Shown: positions 40,831 to 53,473 of the stretch, piece by piece
How positions within the stretch are numbered: position 1 is the first letter of the stretch
How the letters are laid out: each line of letters begins with the position of its first letter
NCBI GenBank assembly: GCA_004352715.1
Contig: SCFE01000064.1
Location: forward strand, 539,736 to 603,735
DNA length: 64,000 bases
Source: Hofstenia miamia
Taxonomy: Eukaryota; Xenacoelomorpha; Acoela
Direction: 5' to 3'
The notes under the pieces: generated by a model
What the model saw: the letters and a program-made list of their open reading frames with translations, nothing else
Databases searched by the model: none
Told to the model about the DNA's origin: nothing
Program-made: the position numbers and the translations under genes

Positions 40831-41479
40831 TTTTTAAAATGAAAGTAAGCTGTTTAACGTTAATTGCAATTACTGTATTAATATTTTGCACTCAACTATT
40901 TGCACATATTTGCAAATTTTTCTAATTTTGTTCGTCATTATATACCATTCAGTGTAAAAAACATGATTAATATCACACTCATTAATGTAAATATTAACGA
41001 GCACCATGAACTTCTATAANGCATGTATATATATATTAGAGTGGTCCTTAATATATAAAGAATTATCAATACCTTCTTGCACACTTTCACTTTGTTCTAT
41101 CCTTGGACTTAATGCTCGTGATGCAATTTGAGTCAATTCAAATACGATTTTGAGGTAGCTCAACACACTTAGAGTTTGCTTTATTCAGTATAAGTAGTAT
41201 CTCACTATTTTCCCTACTTTGTCGTAGATTTTGCATCCTTAAAGATCCTTTTATCCTACACACTTCCTCTAAAAAGTGAACGAAGCTATAGAGGACTATC
41301 ATTCAAGAGCCTGTATTCTTCTAAAGCAGTTTCTTGAAAAGAACTTGTACTGAATTGCTTGTCAATACCATATTTTGGAACTCATGCTCAGAATTGCCTC
41401 TTTTCAAATTATTCATGAGTCAGTGGTAATTAATAGATCAAAGCCAATATGAAGAAGGTATTGATGGAGTTGTGGCTGT

Positions 41480-42400
41480 CACAATGGCGGATACACACAA
41501 AGAAACTTTATACGTCCTCATGTAGAATGTAGAGTATGATCTTCCTAGTGGTGATTACAGAGATGGCGGAATTTGCTATCATCATGTTGGGTTCAACTCT
41601 AACTCAAAGAATCAACTTCCTGTCTCCTGGGTGTATCCATCATGCCAGATGGATGGCAAAGGAAATTTATTCTATGAAGATTTTCATTTTCCTCCATTAA
41701 TTCAGTCTGACATAGTCAGAAGAACGAGGGATCCAGAGGGTTGTGATTTGCATCTACATAGAAAACTGGATATCAGCCCCAAAGGCAGCTTGGGTGCCAA
41801 TGAGCGATCTGACACTTTGTCAAGGGTTACAACAACGTTGCAATCTAATCTGCTTGCAGACGAAAACTCGCCTGTGGTATCACCTATGGCATCTTTCGGA
41901 GGATCTTACCAGGCCTGCCATTTGCAATGAAATGGGTTAAAAGCAAGAAAGGAAGCAATTGTAAAGGAATGAAACAAATCGATGTAAGTGAAAATGCACC
42001 AAAAAAGCACACATTAGATATGTCTAAAATTCGCGAGAAAACTCTGTCTGATTTCAAATCACAACGTTTGAAAGCTTTCAATTCTCGTATTCCTTTTTTG
42101 TAGGTTCCACTGAATAAAAACACTTGAATTATATTGAATATTTAAGGAGATTTGCCTCTCTCTTGTGTGTTGCAAATGACATGGCCCTTATTCGAGGATT
42201 TAATGGAAGACTGACACAGGATGAAGAGTAGCTCCACGGTCATTTCAGAACATTGAAAGTGATACCCAAACTGTTCAAAAGCAACAATACTTTTGCAACT
42301 AAAAAGAAGACGTGTGAATGCTTATTTTAAGTGTTTCTTATGTAGCATCGGAGCCATAGCGAAAATAAAACTTACATTCTGAGAAACTGCTAATTAGATA
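41480..42400 (+). pseudogene. Transposase-like remnant, second copy of the 17.6-kb family
   Basis: Frameshifted plus-strand reading: SGDYREMAEFAIIMLGS, PGCIHHARWMAKEIYSMKIF (about 41630-41690), IYIENWISAPKAAWVPMSDL, LWYHLWHLSEDLTRPA. The same landmarks occur at 18.7-19.0 kb. The downstream part continues with VANDMALIRGFNGRL. Stops and frameshifts make it inactive. The raw ORF at 41631-41930 covers part of it in mixed frames. Confidence 0.62.
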
Positions 42401-43355
42401 ATCACAAGGCTAAAATCAAGGAAACTTTTCCCAACAAAACTGATGCAATTGTTGTAAGCAAAACATCTAATACTTAAAATAAAATGTATGAAGTACAGAT
42501 AGAAAGTAGTTTATATTAAAAATATACATGCAATACTGATAATAAAATAATACTTAAGATACATATAAATAACATTTTTAAAAAATCGCACAAGNNNNTT
42601 GCAATCTAATCTGCTTGCAGACGAAAACTCGCCTGTGGTATCACCTATGGCATCTTTCGGAGGATCTTACCAGGCCTGCCATTTGCAATGAAATGGGTTA
42701 AAAGCAAGAAAGGAAGCAATTGTAAAGGAATGAAACAAATCGATGTAAGTGAAAATGCACCAAAAAAGCACACATTAGATATGTCTAAAATTCGCGAGAA
42801 AACTCTGTCTGATTTCAAATCACAACGTTTGAAAGCTTTCAATTCTCGTATTCCTTTTTTGTAGGTTCCACTGAATAAAAAGACTTGAATTATTTTGAAT
42901 ATTTAAGGAGATTTGCCTCTCTCTTGTGTGTTGCAAATGACATGTCCCTTATTCGAGGATTTAATGGAAGACTGACACAGGATGAAGAGTAGCTCCACGG
43001 TCATTTCAGAACATTGAAAGTGATACCCAAACTGTTCAAAAGCAACAATACTTTTGCAACTAAAAAGAAGACGTGTGAATGCTTATTTTAAGTGTTTCTT
43101 ATGTAGCATCGGAGCCATAGCGAAAATAAAACTTACATTCTGAGAAACTGCTAATTAGATAATCACAAGGCTAAAATCAAGGAAACTTTTCCCAACAAAA
43201 CTGATGCAATTGTTGTAAGCAAAACATCTAATACTTAAAATAAAATGTATGAAGTACAGATAGAAAGTAGTTTATATTAAAAATATACATGCAATACTGA
43301 TAATAAAATAATACTTAAGATACATATAAATAACATTTTTAAAAAATCGCACAAG
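41838..43355. repeat. 757-base near-identical direct duplication around a 4-N gap
   Basis: 41838-42594 equals 42599-43355 except for about three substitutions (for example AAACACTTG versus AAAGACTTG, ATATTG versus ATTTTG, ATGGCCC versus ATGTCCC). The two copies are separated only by NNNN (42595-42598). The first copy stops exactly at the gap and the second begins exactly after it, the signature of overlapping contigs (or two haplotypes) placed end to end. Confidence 0.9.
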
Positions 43356-43576
43356 CAATTAAAGTAAAATTCAAAAGTCCATACCAATTAATAAAAAATT
43401 ATTATGTTAAACTCATACTCTTCCCCAATATTTATATTCGCCATGTTTATTTACAAACTTGCATAAAAGATCAAAGAATAAATTTATATGAATGTCGAAT
43501 TTGAGTCTAAGCATCATCTGTGTACTTAAAATATTTTTAAATTAAACATTCAAAAGAAGAACTTTCGTATATACTG

Positions 43577-43580
<4 letters not shown>

Positions 43581-43611
<31 letters not shown>
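43581..43611. repeat. (TA)n microsatellite
   Basis: About 31 bases of TA repeats. Confidence 0.95.
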
Positions 43612-43613
<2 letters not shown>

Positions 43614-43650
43614 CCTCACAGTGAACTCTTGCAAGACTTTTCTTAGAAAT

Positions 43651-44132
43651 CTAAAGGAAATATATTGAGTTACTATTGTACGTTATTCCTGGTCTAGCGT
43701 TTTGAGGAGGGGGAACATTGTGCGTCCTTGCCGGCCTTTGAAATATGACGGGCTGCCCACTGCCTTTTCTTCCCGATACCTGCGCTCCCGTTCTCCATTG
43801 TGCACGAAATCCACCCGACGAATGACCTAAATTGAGTCTGACTTCTAACAAAAACATTGCAAAACCGAAAGAATTTCCCAAAACAACATTTGACTAAAAT
43901 TTGTAAGATATCTTATATTTGTAATTAAACTTCTAAAAAAGTGTACAAAACACAAATATTCAGATAAGTTTGTGGGAAAAATATTGTGTGCAATACTCGC
44001 CCCACCGATTTGAAAAATAACGGGTGGACGCTGCCCACCCGTTTCCAGCGGGTGTCTGACCTGGTCCTGGTCTAATCTCATCCCAATTGCTACTTCATTT
44101 TCTAGTCTTATTTCCAGTACCAACATGGACAA
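43651..44132 (-). repeat. Pair of diverged tandem units with protein-like similarity
   Basis: Two minus-strand frames, 44132-43845 and 43881-43651, share the order LE(I/V)RL, QV, GQ.PVIFQ, AHN/THN..P. The GC-rich block GGGCAGCGTC..CGTTATTTTTCAAA in one corresponds to GGGCAGCCCGTCATATTTCAAA in the other. Unit spacing is roughly 300 bases. No family recognised. Confidence 0.45.
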
Positions 44133-44589
44133 ATCTAAAAATTTGCTTTCTTATATAATTTTTCGTATTTAAGTTGATTATGCTTATTAAAATGATATTT
44201 AGTAATGCCTTAGAATGAATCCCTAACATGAGCATCACTAAGTTTTTCGGGGTAAGAGATTTTAATTTCGAGAAACCTTGAACAACAAAGTCTGTTAACG
44301 CTTCGACTTAGTAAATATCTGTTTCATCAATATCAGGTGATATGGTAATGAATAATATTGGCCGTGGCTGATCCAGGAGAGGATTTTTGTACTTCAATAA
44401 TCCCTGTAGCCAAATTTTCGCAATAATATTGATTTCAATTCTTCAAAAATATATTCTTAAAATTCCTGATATATTTGTATAAATTTACACCATTTTAACA
44501 GCATTGTGCAATTTTCTAAGCATTTCTGAAATTCCAAAACTGTTAAAAAACAGTAGGTGTAATTTTTTGTCACAAAATATATTTCAATT

Positions 44590-44935
44590 TTTGACATTTG
44601 AATGTAAAGCACAATAAAAGAAATAAAACACTTTTTAGCATCAATAATCGTCAAGATTCATTTTCTTTTAAATGTTCAATCTCTTGGAATGATTTAAGTA
44701 TTGATATAAAATGTGAGACAAACTATAAACACTTCAAGAAAAAAATAAAACAAGTTCTATTAAGTAGGCAAACATTATTGGGCATAGATAATAAACTCAA
44801 CGCATTGTCAAATTACTTTTAAAACTGCCCTTTAATTAATATTGCATATTTAATTAGTTTTGTAAATATTTTTGTCATGTGTTAGTTTATAGTTTTTATA
44901 TACATTTAAGCAATAAATTTGCTTTGACTCTTATT
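44590..44935 (+). mobile_element. LINE copy A family, 3' end (plus strand)
   Basis: Encodes NKRNKTLFSINNRQDSF, SISWNDLSIDIKCETNYKHF and DNKLNALSNYF-stop, then a 3' UTR ending GCAATAAATTTGCTTTGACTCTTATT. Nearly identical to the reverse complement of 1050-1400. 5'-truncated, as is usual for LINE insertions. In intron 1. Confidence 0.85.
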
Positions 44936-45882
44936 TCTTCAATTATATTATCACTGACTAAAATTATATCCTCCCATTCCAATTTTGATCGTGTAAATTC
45001 ATCCTATGATATAAGTTTGATAAAGAATTAAGATAAATAACCTTTACCAAAAAAATATGCTTATATATAATACCAGAGTTTACCAATTATAGTTAAAGGT
45101 ACCATTTCAAGGCTGAAAAAATAATAGGAAATGTATTAATATTTATTGAATTGACTTTTAAATCATATTTAGCAAATTTTTATGGAATACTGTTGTTGTA
45201 ATGCACATAGACGAAAAACTAAGCAGGAAATACATATATTTTAAGTTTTCCTCTAGATTTCAAACAACATGAATTTTCAAGCAACCTTCAAATTAGCAAC
45301 AATGGTGACATTCTCTCTTAGCACACTGTAAAAATTGTAAATCAAGTCCTAAATTGTTGTTACAGCCTGCAAAGAAAAACTTGATTAATAAAAATGTAAT
45401 CAAGAATTGCTCAGGTATCCCCCACCGAAATTTTTAGATACACCCCTGTATATTCGTTTAATAATAAAGCACACATAACCATCAAATACTCCTGATGACA
45501 ATTTTGACATCCCCTTTACAGCACGTATTCATAAAGGAAAAGTGACTAACAGTTTGATTATAAAACTTTTTAAACTAGTTCCATTTCAAAATCTGCTCCT
45601 TATCTCTGAAACTTCTCATTATTGGAACTGTACCATTTTCATTTCTTCTTATTGTGGGTACAGAATGTCACAGAAACTACTTAATGGAGTATTAGGGTAA
45701 ATTCAGCAGCATTTGTTGTGAATAGTTTTCTAGACATGCTTCTCTGACACGTATACAATTCTAAAACTGGAACAAGATCCTCTCTTAAGCAAAAATGATT
45801 ATTAAAAATGAAAAATTTTCAAAGACTCCATAAATATTAGAAAATAACTGAAAGATTGATTTGCAGGAATGAAAAAATTTAC
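44936..45882. other. Intron 1, start of intron on the gene strand
   Basis: AT-rich. Contains a stretch resembling 11150-11250 and a solitary hAT-type end near 45440-45462 (reverse complement CAGGGGTGTATCTAAAAATT). No gene. Confidence 0.4.
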
Positions 45883-45939
45883 CTGAATATTAATAGTTTC
45901 TAAACTGTCCTCATTTGAATTGTGTTCTTCTGAATTCAT
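45883..45939 (-). CDS. HUNK: HUNK-like kinase, coding exon 1 (start codon)
   Basis: Encodes 19 residues beginning MNSEEHNSNEDS and ending in phase 0 just before a GT donor (45882-45881). An in-frame TAA lies 21 bases upstream of the ATG (45961-45963), so this ATG is the likely start unless an upstream exon splices between them. The acidic, polar N-terminus has no signal peptide. The next exon is about 7.4 kb away, so this exon rests on phase and position rather than on sequence similarity. Confidence 0.65.
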
Positions 45940-48134
45940 TGTAAACAAGACATTTTGTATTTAGGTTGCTATGCATCCAAATGTAACCAGCAAGCGTTTT
46001 GTCATTGTAAAAACGAAGTGATGCGAAACCACTATTTTAAATTGCGGCGTATTTTTGCGAATATCGTTGGTGTAACACGCAATTTAATAGGAAATCAAGG
46101 TGCTTTCCTACACAATCTCTATAACAGCAGATCATCATTGCATTTAGTAAACAATTGTTCTAAAGTGTCAATTACTGTGAAACAATGCATAGGGCATTTC
46201 TGGACATCAATAAATGTGGTTTTCCCAAAGTGAAATTGGTTAAAGAAAAACGTTTACTATTTTTTTAAGTTTAATGGTGTCGACAAATATTTAATAAGAA
46301 TTCCGACAAAAGTGTTTGGGTGAAAAATGGAAGTCTAAGTTTCGTGGCAATTCAATATTATTATTAATTACTAGAGCGGTGATTTGATAAAAAAAATTGA
46401 GTATCTCGACCCCAAATATTGACCAAAGAAACAAACATTTTGACCTTATATTCACCTAATGATAAAATTATAACAACTTCAAACTGAGTTTCTGCTGTTA
46501 AAAACATGTTGTTTCAAAGAGTTGGCCTAGTTGAAGTTTAGCTGTCATGCTATAACAAATTTATTTTCAGTCAATTCAATTTTGTTTGTTTTTAATTCAA
46601 ACTATAAATTCTCGAAGAAAGCCCTCATTAGCAAAAAAATTAGCATTGAAATCATTAGCTCTACATTCTCTGCTTTTTATGTAATACCAATCACTATGCA
46701 TGATCAGGGTTGCCGTTGATTTGAAAATTTCGCATCAAATCAACAGAATTGCTTATTGATATCAATTGATATCAATTCAAATCAACAGGAATATCTGTTT
46801 ATAAAAAGATTGTTATATTATTTGACTATAATATACGCTTTATTTATTCTCTTAACTTACATAGTTCATGTACAAAGTTTATTAAGAATTACTAATGGAA
46901 TTTTTTTTGCACTTCATTACTAAATTACTAAATTGTTGAATTGAGTATTGATTATTTTATAATTTTCATTTAGACCTGAACTGCGACTTATAAACTGTAA
47001 TTGTCAGTAAAAATACTCATTAAGGGAAAAGAAAATTTCCTTGATAAAGGAAGCATTTCGGAATGATCTTGTATATCCATGCACTCATTAATTCTAGTTT
47101 TCCTGACAATGTGAAGATATTATTTGATTTTATCTTAAAAATAATCTTATAGGATAAACTAAAATAAATAGGTCACCCTTTTGAGGAAAAAGTTATGAAA
47201 CTAGTAATAAAAAATTTTTAAGGACCTTTTATTTTTATGTAGCTGGATGTCTAAGCTAATATATTATCAATTATTACGTTCTTGCTTCAATCGCTCAATT
47301 GTTCAACTGCCAATTCTAATTGTTGTCCAAAGGCTTTGGATTTTCTGATATAATTTTACTTTAAGTTTGTTGAGCTGTTATAAGATTGAAAAACTATTTA
47401 CTGTTACACAGACCAACTGTTGATTTGTGGTGTAATTATATGACATTATTCAAAAATGTAAATTTGCCATAAGCAAGAAAGTCTATGTGTTATACATTTA
47501 ATATTATTTTACAATTATTCTTTTATATCTTATGCACGATGTTTGAAATTTGACCCTACTAGATGACATTAATATTTTAGACGGTGGAATGAAATAAACA
47601 TTTAGTAGACTAACATTTTTTTCTTAATATCGTTTTAAATATTTCTCAGAATACATAATTGATAAATAAATTTTCATTATTTCCTAATGAGCTGCAGAAA
47701 TGTATTAAAATTTACGAATCTGCACAAGACAGAATGTAAAAATGGGATACCTAAAGCTACATGCGAAAAGTAGGCAAATTTGATTTAAAAGGCATTATGC
47801 AATTTCATAAATCGTTAACAATGATGTTAGAATTTTTTCGGGAAAGAAAAATAATTTATGATTTATAAAATAAGTGTTAATACTTTAAAAAAAATTGATG
47901 CTGAACTAATGTCACATTTTTTAACACAATTACAAAATATGCATCATTGTACCAGTTTATAAATATGAAAGCATTCGGTGTTGATAGAGTCAATGAGACC
48001 TCGAGAAAGGTGAAGAGTTGCTAGCTGATGAAGAAAAGTTGCCTGATGTTGAAGTTGTTTTCGAATTGCCTGCCAAGCACTAAAGATTTGTGATAGTGAT
48101 GATGAAACTGAACAAATATTGCTTGGTTGTGAAC
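45940..48134. other. Upstream of the kinase start codon; promoter region expected, none identified
   Basis: AT-rich DNA without an obvious TATA box or CpG-rich stretch that can be tied to a start site. The plus-strand open frame at 45955-46233 opens beside exon 1 and has no recognisable domain. At 46706 a CAGGGTTGCCG sequence followed by repeated TTGATTTGA/ATCAAATCAA motifs may be the end of another hAT element. Confidence 0.4.
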
Positions 48135-48288
48135 GGAGCTGATTAGTATAAATTGGGGAAGAAGATTGCCAGCAAGTCTGCAATGATAGTTGTATTTAAT
48201 GTTGCTAGCAAGGAGCTGATTAGTATAAATTGGTGAAGAAGATTGCCAGCAAGTCTGCAATGATAGTTGTATTTAATGTTGCTAGCAA
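48135..48288. repeat. Tandem duplication, two 77-base units
   Basis: Units 48135-48211 and 48212-48288 both begin GGAGCTGATTAGTATAAATT and end GTTGCTAGCAA, with one visible difference (TTGGGGAAG versus TTGGTGAAG). Short open frames on the minus strand run through it and are chance frames. Confidence 0.92.
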
Positions 48289-48431
48289 ACTGCTCTAAAT
48301 ACTAGCAACTAGTCTTCGACCTGATAGAGTTTTCATTTTTGTCTTCCACGCAGTTGCAGTAAAACGATGCAGCCTGCACTCTGATTTCATAGACAAACTG
48401 GTCAGTCCTAATTCTTGGGATTCGTTTCTGT

Positions 48432-51400
48432 GATTATTTTTTATTTATTTATTTTTTTTTAAGACTTAATCTTGCAAAATACAAGCAAAGATAATAAAAA
48501 TAATAATGTACAAAATAACATAAAAAGAAATGACTAATAAAAACTGTTAGTTCAATTAAACGCTCTGCATGAGGGACAACGACATATCAAATGATGTGTG
48601 CAGCTGATTTCAAATTTGTAAGCATTAACAAAATAGTATCAATATAACTTTTGTAGGGATTTTTTAACTGAAATTGTTTTATCAAAAAGGTTTATTTTTG
48701 ATGACAAATGAATATAATTTGCCAAGGGAACAATCCGAACAAAATAGTGTTGAAGAGACTGCTTTATGGGACCTTTACCCCCAGGAGAATATAATGAAAT
48801 AAATGACGAAAGATTTAAATTGTACTTACCAATTAAAAGTTTGTTAAAAAACACACATCCAAGTATTCTAGATATAATGATAAGGGAAGAACATGAGTTT
48901 TTAAAAGTCTATTTATACAGTTATCATTGTTTACTATCCATTTTGTGCAACTTTTTTGGAAGTTCTCTAATTTTAGAAAATCTTTTTTACTAGGTAACCA
49001 AACGTTTGAAGCGTACGTTAAAGTGTATATAATTAATAGTTTGAACAAAGTAGTTTTAACATTCATTGTTGCATTATAATGTATATTTCTTTTCAAAGTT
49101 AAGAGGATACCATAGCATGATCTTTGTTTAGCAGCAATGTACGTAGACCATTTCAAATTTGAAGAGAGGTAAACGCCAAGATCTTTAACTGCATTACTTG
49201 TATGTAGCCAAAAATCAAGTTGTACGCCATTATGCTTAGGAATTGTTAAAACCTTGAACCTATGTTGGTTTAAGCTCATCTCACTATCAAGAACCCAATT
49301 TGATAAATTATTGAAATCTATAATAATATTATCTTCTGAAATTCTAAGAATTGATACTTGGCAACATATTGGGAGGTCGTTTATGAAAACAAGAAACATC
49401 AAAGGCCCTAGAACAGATCCTTGTGGAAATCCACTTGATTCTGATAAATATGATGAATTAATCCCATTTATTTGAACATATAGGTAACGATTAAGTAAAT
49501 ATGAGTGTAAAAGTCTTAATAGATCACCTCAAAAGTTGAATTATATAAGTTTATACATTAATAATCTATGAGATACTTTATCAAATGTCTTTGTAAAATC
49601 AGAGTATAAAATATATATGTTTTCGTTTTCATCAAAATGTTTGTAAAAATCTTTTCAAAAACTAGAGATAATTTTGGAAATAAACTAGTTGGTATATAAT
49701 TATTTATGTATTTGTTTGAACCAGCTTTGTGAATTGAAGTGATTTGGTCAATTTTCCATAAACTAGGATATTGAAAACTTGAAATTATGAACTTAAATAG
49801 CTGAAATACATGTGGTGTAAGATGGTTGGAAAAGGAATTAAGAATTCTGTGGAAAGATCATCATTAGATTGTCCAGCAATTGATAAAGACTTGAACTCAG
49901 TTATTACGTCATCATATGTTATTTCAATAGCATTGAATTGCAAATTCGGAAAAGTATTAAAGTGTTTATTGCCCGTTGAATATACTGAAGCAAAGAATTC
50001 ATCAAACGTATTTGCAGTATCAGAGTTAGTTTTAACAATAACATCATTATAAATCATTGAAGATGGTAATTTTTTCTTTGACAGAGATCGTATCAGTTTA
50101 AAGTAATTATTGGTTGGTGAACTATCAGTAAGCTTTTCAAGATGAACTACTTTATCTAATTCAATAGAATATAACACGTTTGTTTTTAGTTCATTGTATT
50201 TAGAAAAGTTTGCTTGCATATGATGTTTTCTTAATAATTTGTTAATTGTACCAAACTTGTTGATGCAATGAATTGTGTTTGATGTAAAATAGTATGCAGG
50301 TACCAGGTGGCCAATTCAATTCCGTTTGTCATTTTTCATTTTGATCATATGGAAAGATTAAATGAAAATTGAAATTCAAAAACGGAAATAACCATTTTTC
50401 ATTTTTGCTTTTCAAATTTCATTTTGCTAATTTCCATTTTTAAAATTTTTCAAAAAAATTGAAAAATGAAACCTGAAAAACGAAAATGGAAAATGAAAAA
50501 CAAAAATGAAAAATGAAACATTTCAATTCCGTTTTTCGTTTTTTGATTTCATTTTGGTTGTTATCATTCTTATGTAATTGCTATGTTATTGTTTTTGAAC
50601 TACTATAGCTTCTCTCAATAATACAAAGAGTGGTTGTTTACCTATTGTCATTTGAGAAAGTTAAGAGAAATCCTCTGAATGTTGACTCATGGATCGAAAT
50701 TTTCATCATAGCTCCCTGCATTCTGCGGTCTCCTCCTCGAGGTGGCTCCAAGCACGTTCGATATGAAGAATCAAAGGTTATTGAACGTCTTAAGGATGGC
50801 TAAACGCTGACGTCTCTAGGCTATGGTATGAAGCTATTACATCAGTTCCTTGGTTCACATGAACTTTGTAAGAACTATACGCACTTACAAAGACTTCACA
50901 GCAGTATTCTAAGCAGCGTTAATGTTAAGCAAAGCAATTTTTTTAAGCATCGCAAAAAGGAAATGAATTTGAATTTTATTATGAAAATGTTTAAAATGTT
51001 ACAGTAACACAGCATTTAATTAATAGAACAATTACATTTGCGGTTACTGTATTGATTAAACAATCAATGGAATAGCAATTACATAAGAATGATAACAACC
51101 AAAAAAATAATCAAAAACGAGAAACGGAATTGAAATGTTTCATTTTTCGTTTTCATTTTCATTTTTCAATTTTTGTTTTTCTTTTGAAAAATTTAAAAAA
51201 TATAGAAATTGGCAAAATGAAATTTGAAAAGCAAAAGTAAAAAATGGTTATTTCCGTTTTTCAATTTCAATTTTCAAATGATCAAAATGAAAAATGAAAA
51301 ACGGAATTGAATTGGCCACCTAGTACCTGCATAAAGTAGTGAGGAAACGTTCTTTTTTTGGTATGAAACAGTAAATAATTTCAAATAATTTTTCATACCA

Positions 51401-52960
51401 ATGTTCGACATAGTTGAGATCATTTAGATTTATAACTGAAAATAATGAAATATCAAGATGAAATGCAAGCATTTTATTATTAACATTATAAAATGAAAAT
51501 GAATGTTTAATATCAAAATTATTGTTATGAAAAATTTTAATGAAGTCATTTGCATCCATTAACTATTCGATTTCTAAATCAGCAATAATAACAGAATCAT
51601 CACTAAAACTTTGTATTGCATTTATTTCTTCAGAGATAAATAAGTTGGCATTATCACTGAATATCAAATCTAAGGTATTTCCACCAGTATGTGTTAGATA
51701 ATTCACCAATTCAATCCAAATTAAACGACAAAATATAATTAATGAAAATTAAAATCACCACGAGATCTTATAATGTAATTGAGGTTTCTTTTTGAGATTT
51801 AAACTCGTTGAACGAGAAATTTAACATTTCTTAATACGTTGATAGAATCTGGCCGGTAAGTGCTTGTTTTAGGGGAATATAAACGCAAACTAATAACATA
51901 GCAAAGTCATTTAAGTCTATAATAGTTGAGCAGGCGAAGTCAAAAAAAAATAACAAATATTCAGCTAAGATAATAACACCCCAGTGTTCACCATGTTTTG
52001 ATCTATCTGAACTCGCAACTGTAATCAATTTCAGTGTCAAAAGAAGAATTAAATCAGGTCTCAGTAATGCAAGCAATATTGCATTTAAGAAAAGCAATGT
52101 AATTGGACAAATTTAAACGACGAGATATATTTAGTAAACTTTGTGCATTCATATAGAGAACTTTGATAGAATTAGCTAGTCAACTAGAACTGATTTCAAC
52201 CACTTTATGATCGCAAAAAAGTTATAAATTCTTAATACTAAATTTTGATTTATCAGCTTCTTCTTGAATCTTACCTCATCTTTTTTGTAAAATCAATTTT
52301 TCTATTTTAAGTTCTTCAGAATTCAGAGCCGAAGATATAAAAACTTTATTTTCATAGTTTTTTTAGTTTTCTACAATTAGATAAAATTAGTCATTTATCC
52401 TATTCAAAGTAAATTTAACCAAAACAGTACGAGGGTGTGAATTTTTAACATTGCATTTTCTAATCCGGACAAGATCTTTAATTGCAATTCTATTATTAAA
52501 TCCTAAATGAGCAAATACATGATGTACCCTTTCAATTTCTTTATTTTGACGTTTTCAATGATCTGACTCTGTAATTTCATTAAGGCCGTGGATGCGGATT
52601 GATGTAGAAACATCTTCACTGTGATTAGAAATTTTTTGTGAAAATTGTAATATATTAGTATAGCATGTTTGCTAATTCAGTTTCAAGTTCCGTTAATCTA
52701 TTTTCTATATTATTAAAATGAACAGCCTTTTTACACAAACTGGTAGTGTCTTCAAACAATGAGCATTTGCTAATATTTAAAACTATAGTTTCTTTGCAAC
52801 CAACCTCAACGCATTGGTTACAGAATAATATTTAATTACTTCTTAGAGAATCTAATGCAATTAGTTGAGCATCATCAAAACCAGTACAATTTATTTACCA
52901 ATGCATATAGGTTTAACACAAGAAAAACATGTAAATGTCTTTACGCCTAATGATAAATTA
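48432..52960 (-). mobile_element. Near full-length LINE on the minus strand, inactive
   Basis: Order on the minus strand: ORF1 part near 52570-52400 (EIERVHHVFAHLGFNNRIAI, IKDLVRI, HPRTVLVKF, the RRM-like core of LINE ORF1 proteins), endonuclease from about 52165 (KVLYMNAQSL, CNIACITET with its Glu kept), region up to 51320 (CFIPKKERFLTTL), foldback insertion, then FTSNTIHCINK and 50219-49785 (linker to RT, YNELKT, FKLIRSLSKKKLP), RT around 49600-48833 (FPQGSVLGPLMFLVFINDLP), C-terminus, and an (AAATA)-type 3' tail at about 48432-48470. The catalytic xADD box is not intact (reads ISEDN). Frameshifts throughout. Confidence 0.85.
50293..51333. mobile_element. Foldback-type DNA element with about 290-base inverted arms
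   Basis: The left arm starts TATGCAGGTACCAGGTGGCC and the right arm, read as reverse complement, TATGCAGGTACTAGGTGGCC. Similarity continues about 290 bases (to about 50590 and from about 51045). The arms are full of ATTTTTCATTTT and CCGTTTTTC motifs. TA is present at both outer edges and may be the target duplication. The central 450 bases are unique-looking, but 50850-51035 recurs at 55057-55234. No transposase. It splits the LINE between KKERFLTTL and FTSNTIHC. Confidence 0.85.
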
Positions 52961-53115
52961 CATGTCCAACAAGAGCTTTGTACATTGCTTCTCGATATAC
53001 TTGAAAATAGAAATAGGAAGTTGAAATAAATATTATGTTGAAAATTTATTAATGCAAATTTTTGTAGAGAAAAATTAATTGCTGCAAATTAAAATTCAAC
53101 TTACGTTTCCCGCCA

Positions 53116-53156
53116 NNNNNNNNNNNNNNNNNNNNNNNNNNNNNNNNNNNNNNNNN
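53116..53156. other. Assembly gap (41 N)
   Basis: Unknown bases between the LINE 5' flank and a TA tract followed by suspect sequence. Confidence 0.99.
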
Positions 53157-53442
53157 TATATATATATATATGGGTTTAGGGGGTTTTTAAAAAGGGAAAA
53201 AGGGGGTCATGATATCAAAATTTTTCCCCCCTTTAAAATTTTAAAAACATGGGGTTAAAAGGAAAAAATTTTTTTCGAGTATCACCCCCATTTTTTTAAA
53301 AATTTTGGGGAATTTTCCCCCCACTCCCCCGTAGGGGGAAAAAAAATTTTAAAAAACGTTTTTTTTTTTTTTTTAAAATTTTTTTGTGCCCCTTTGAGAG
53401 CAAAACAAAAATTTTTTTTGGGTTTTTAAAATTTTTTTTTAA

Positions 53443-53473
<31 letters not shown>

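Noticed and set aside
46706-47420. hAT element starting CAGGGTTGCCG
   Set aside because: No matching second end could be fixed; only TTGATTTG repeats are visible.
49810-50052. Plus-strand 80-residue frame
   Set aside because: Antisense shadow of the LINE linker at 50219-49785.
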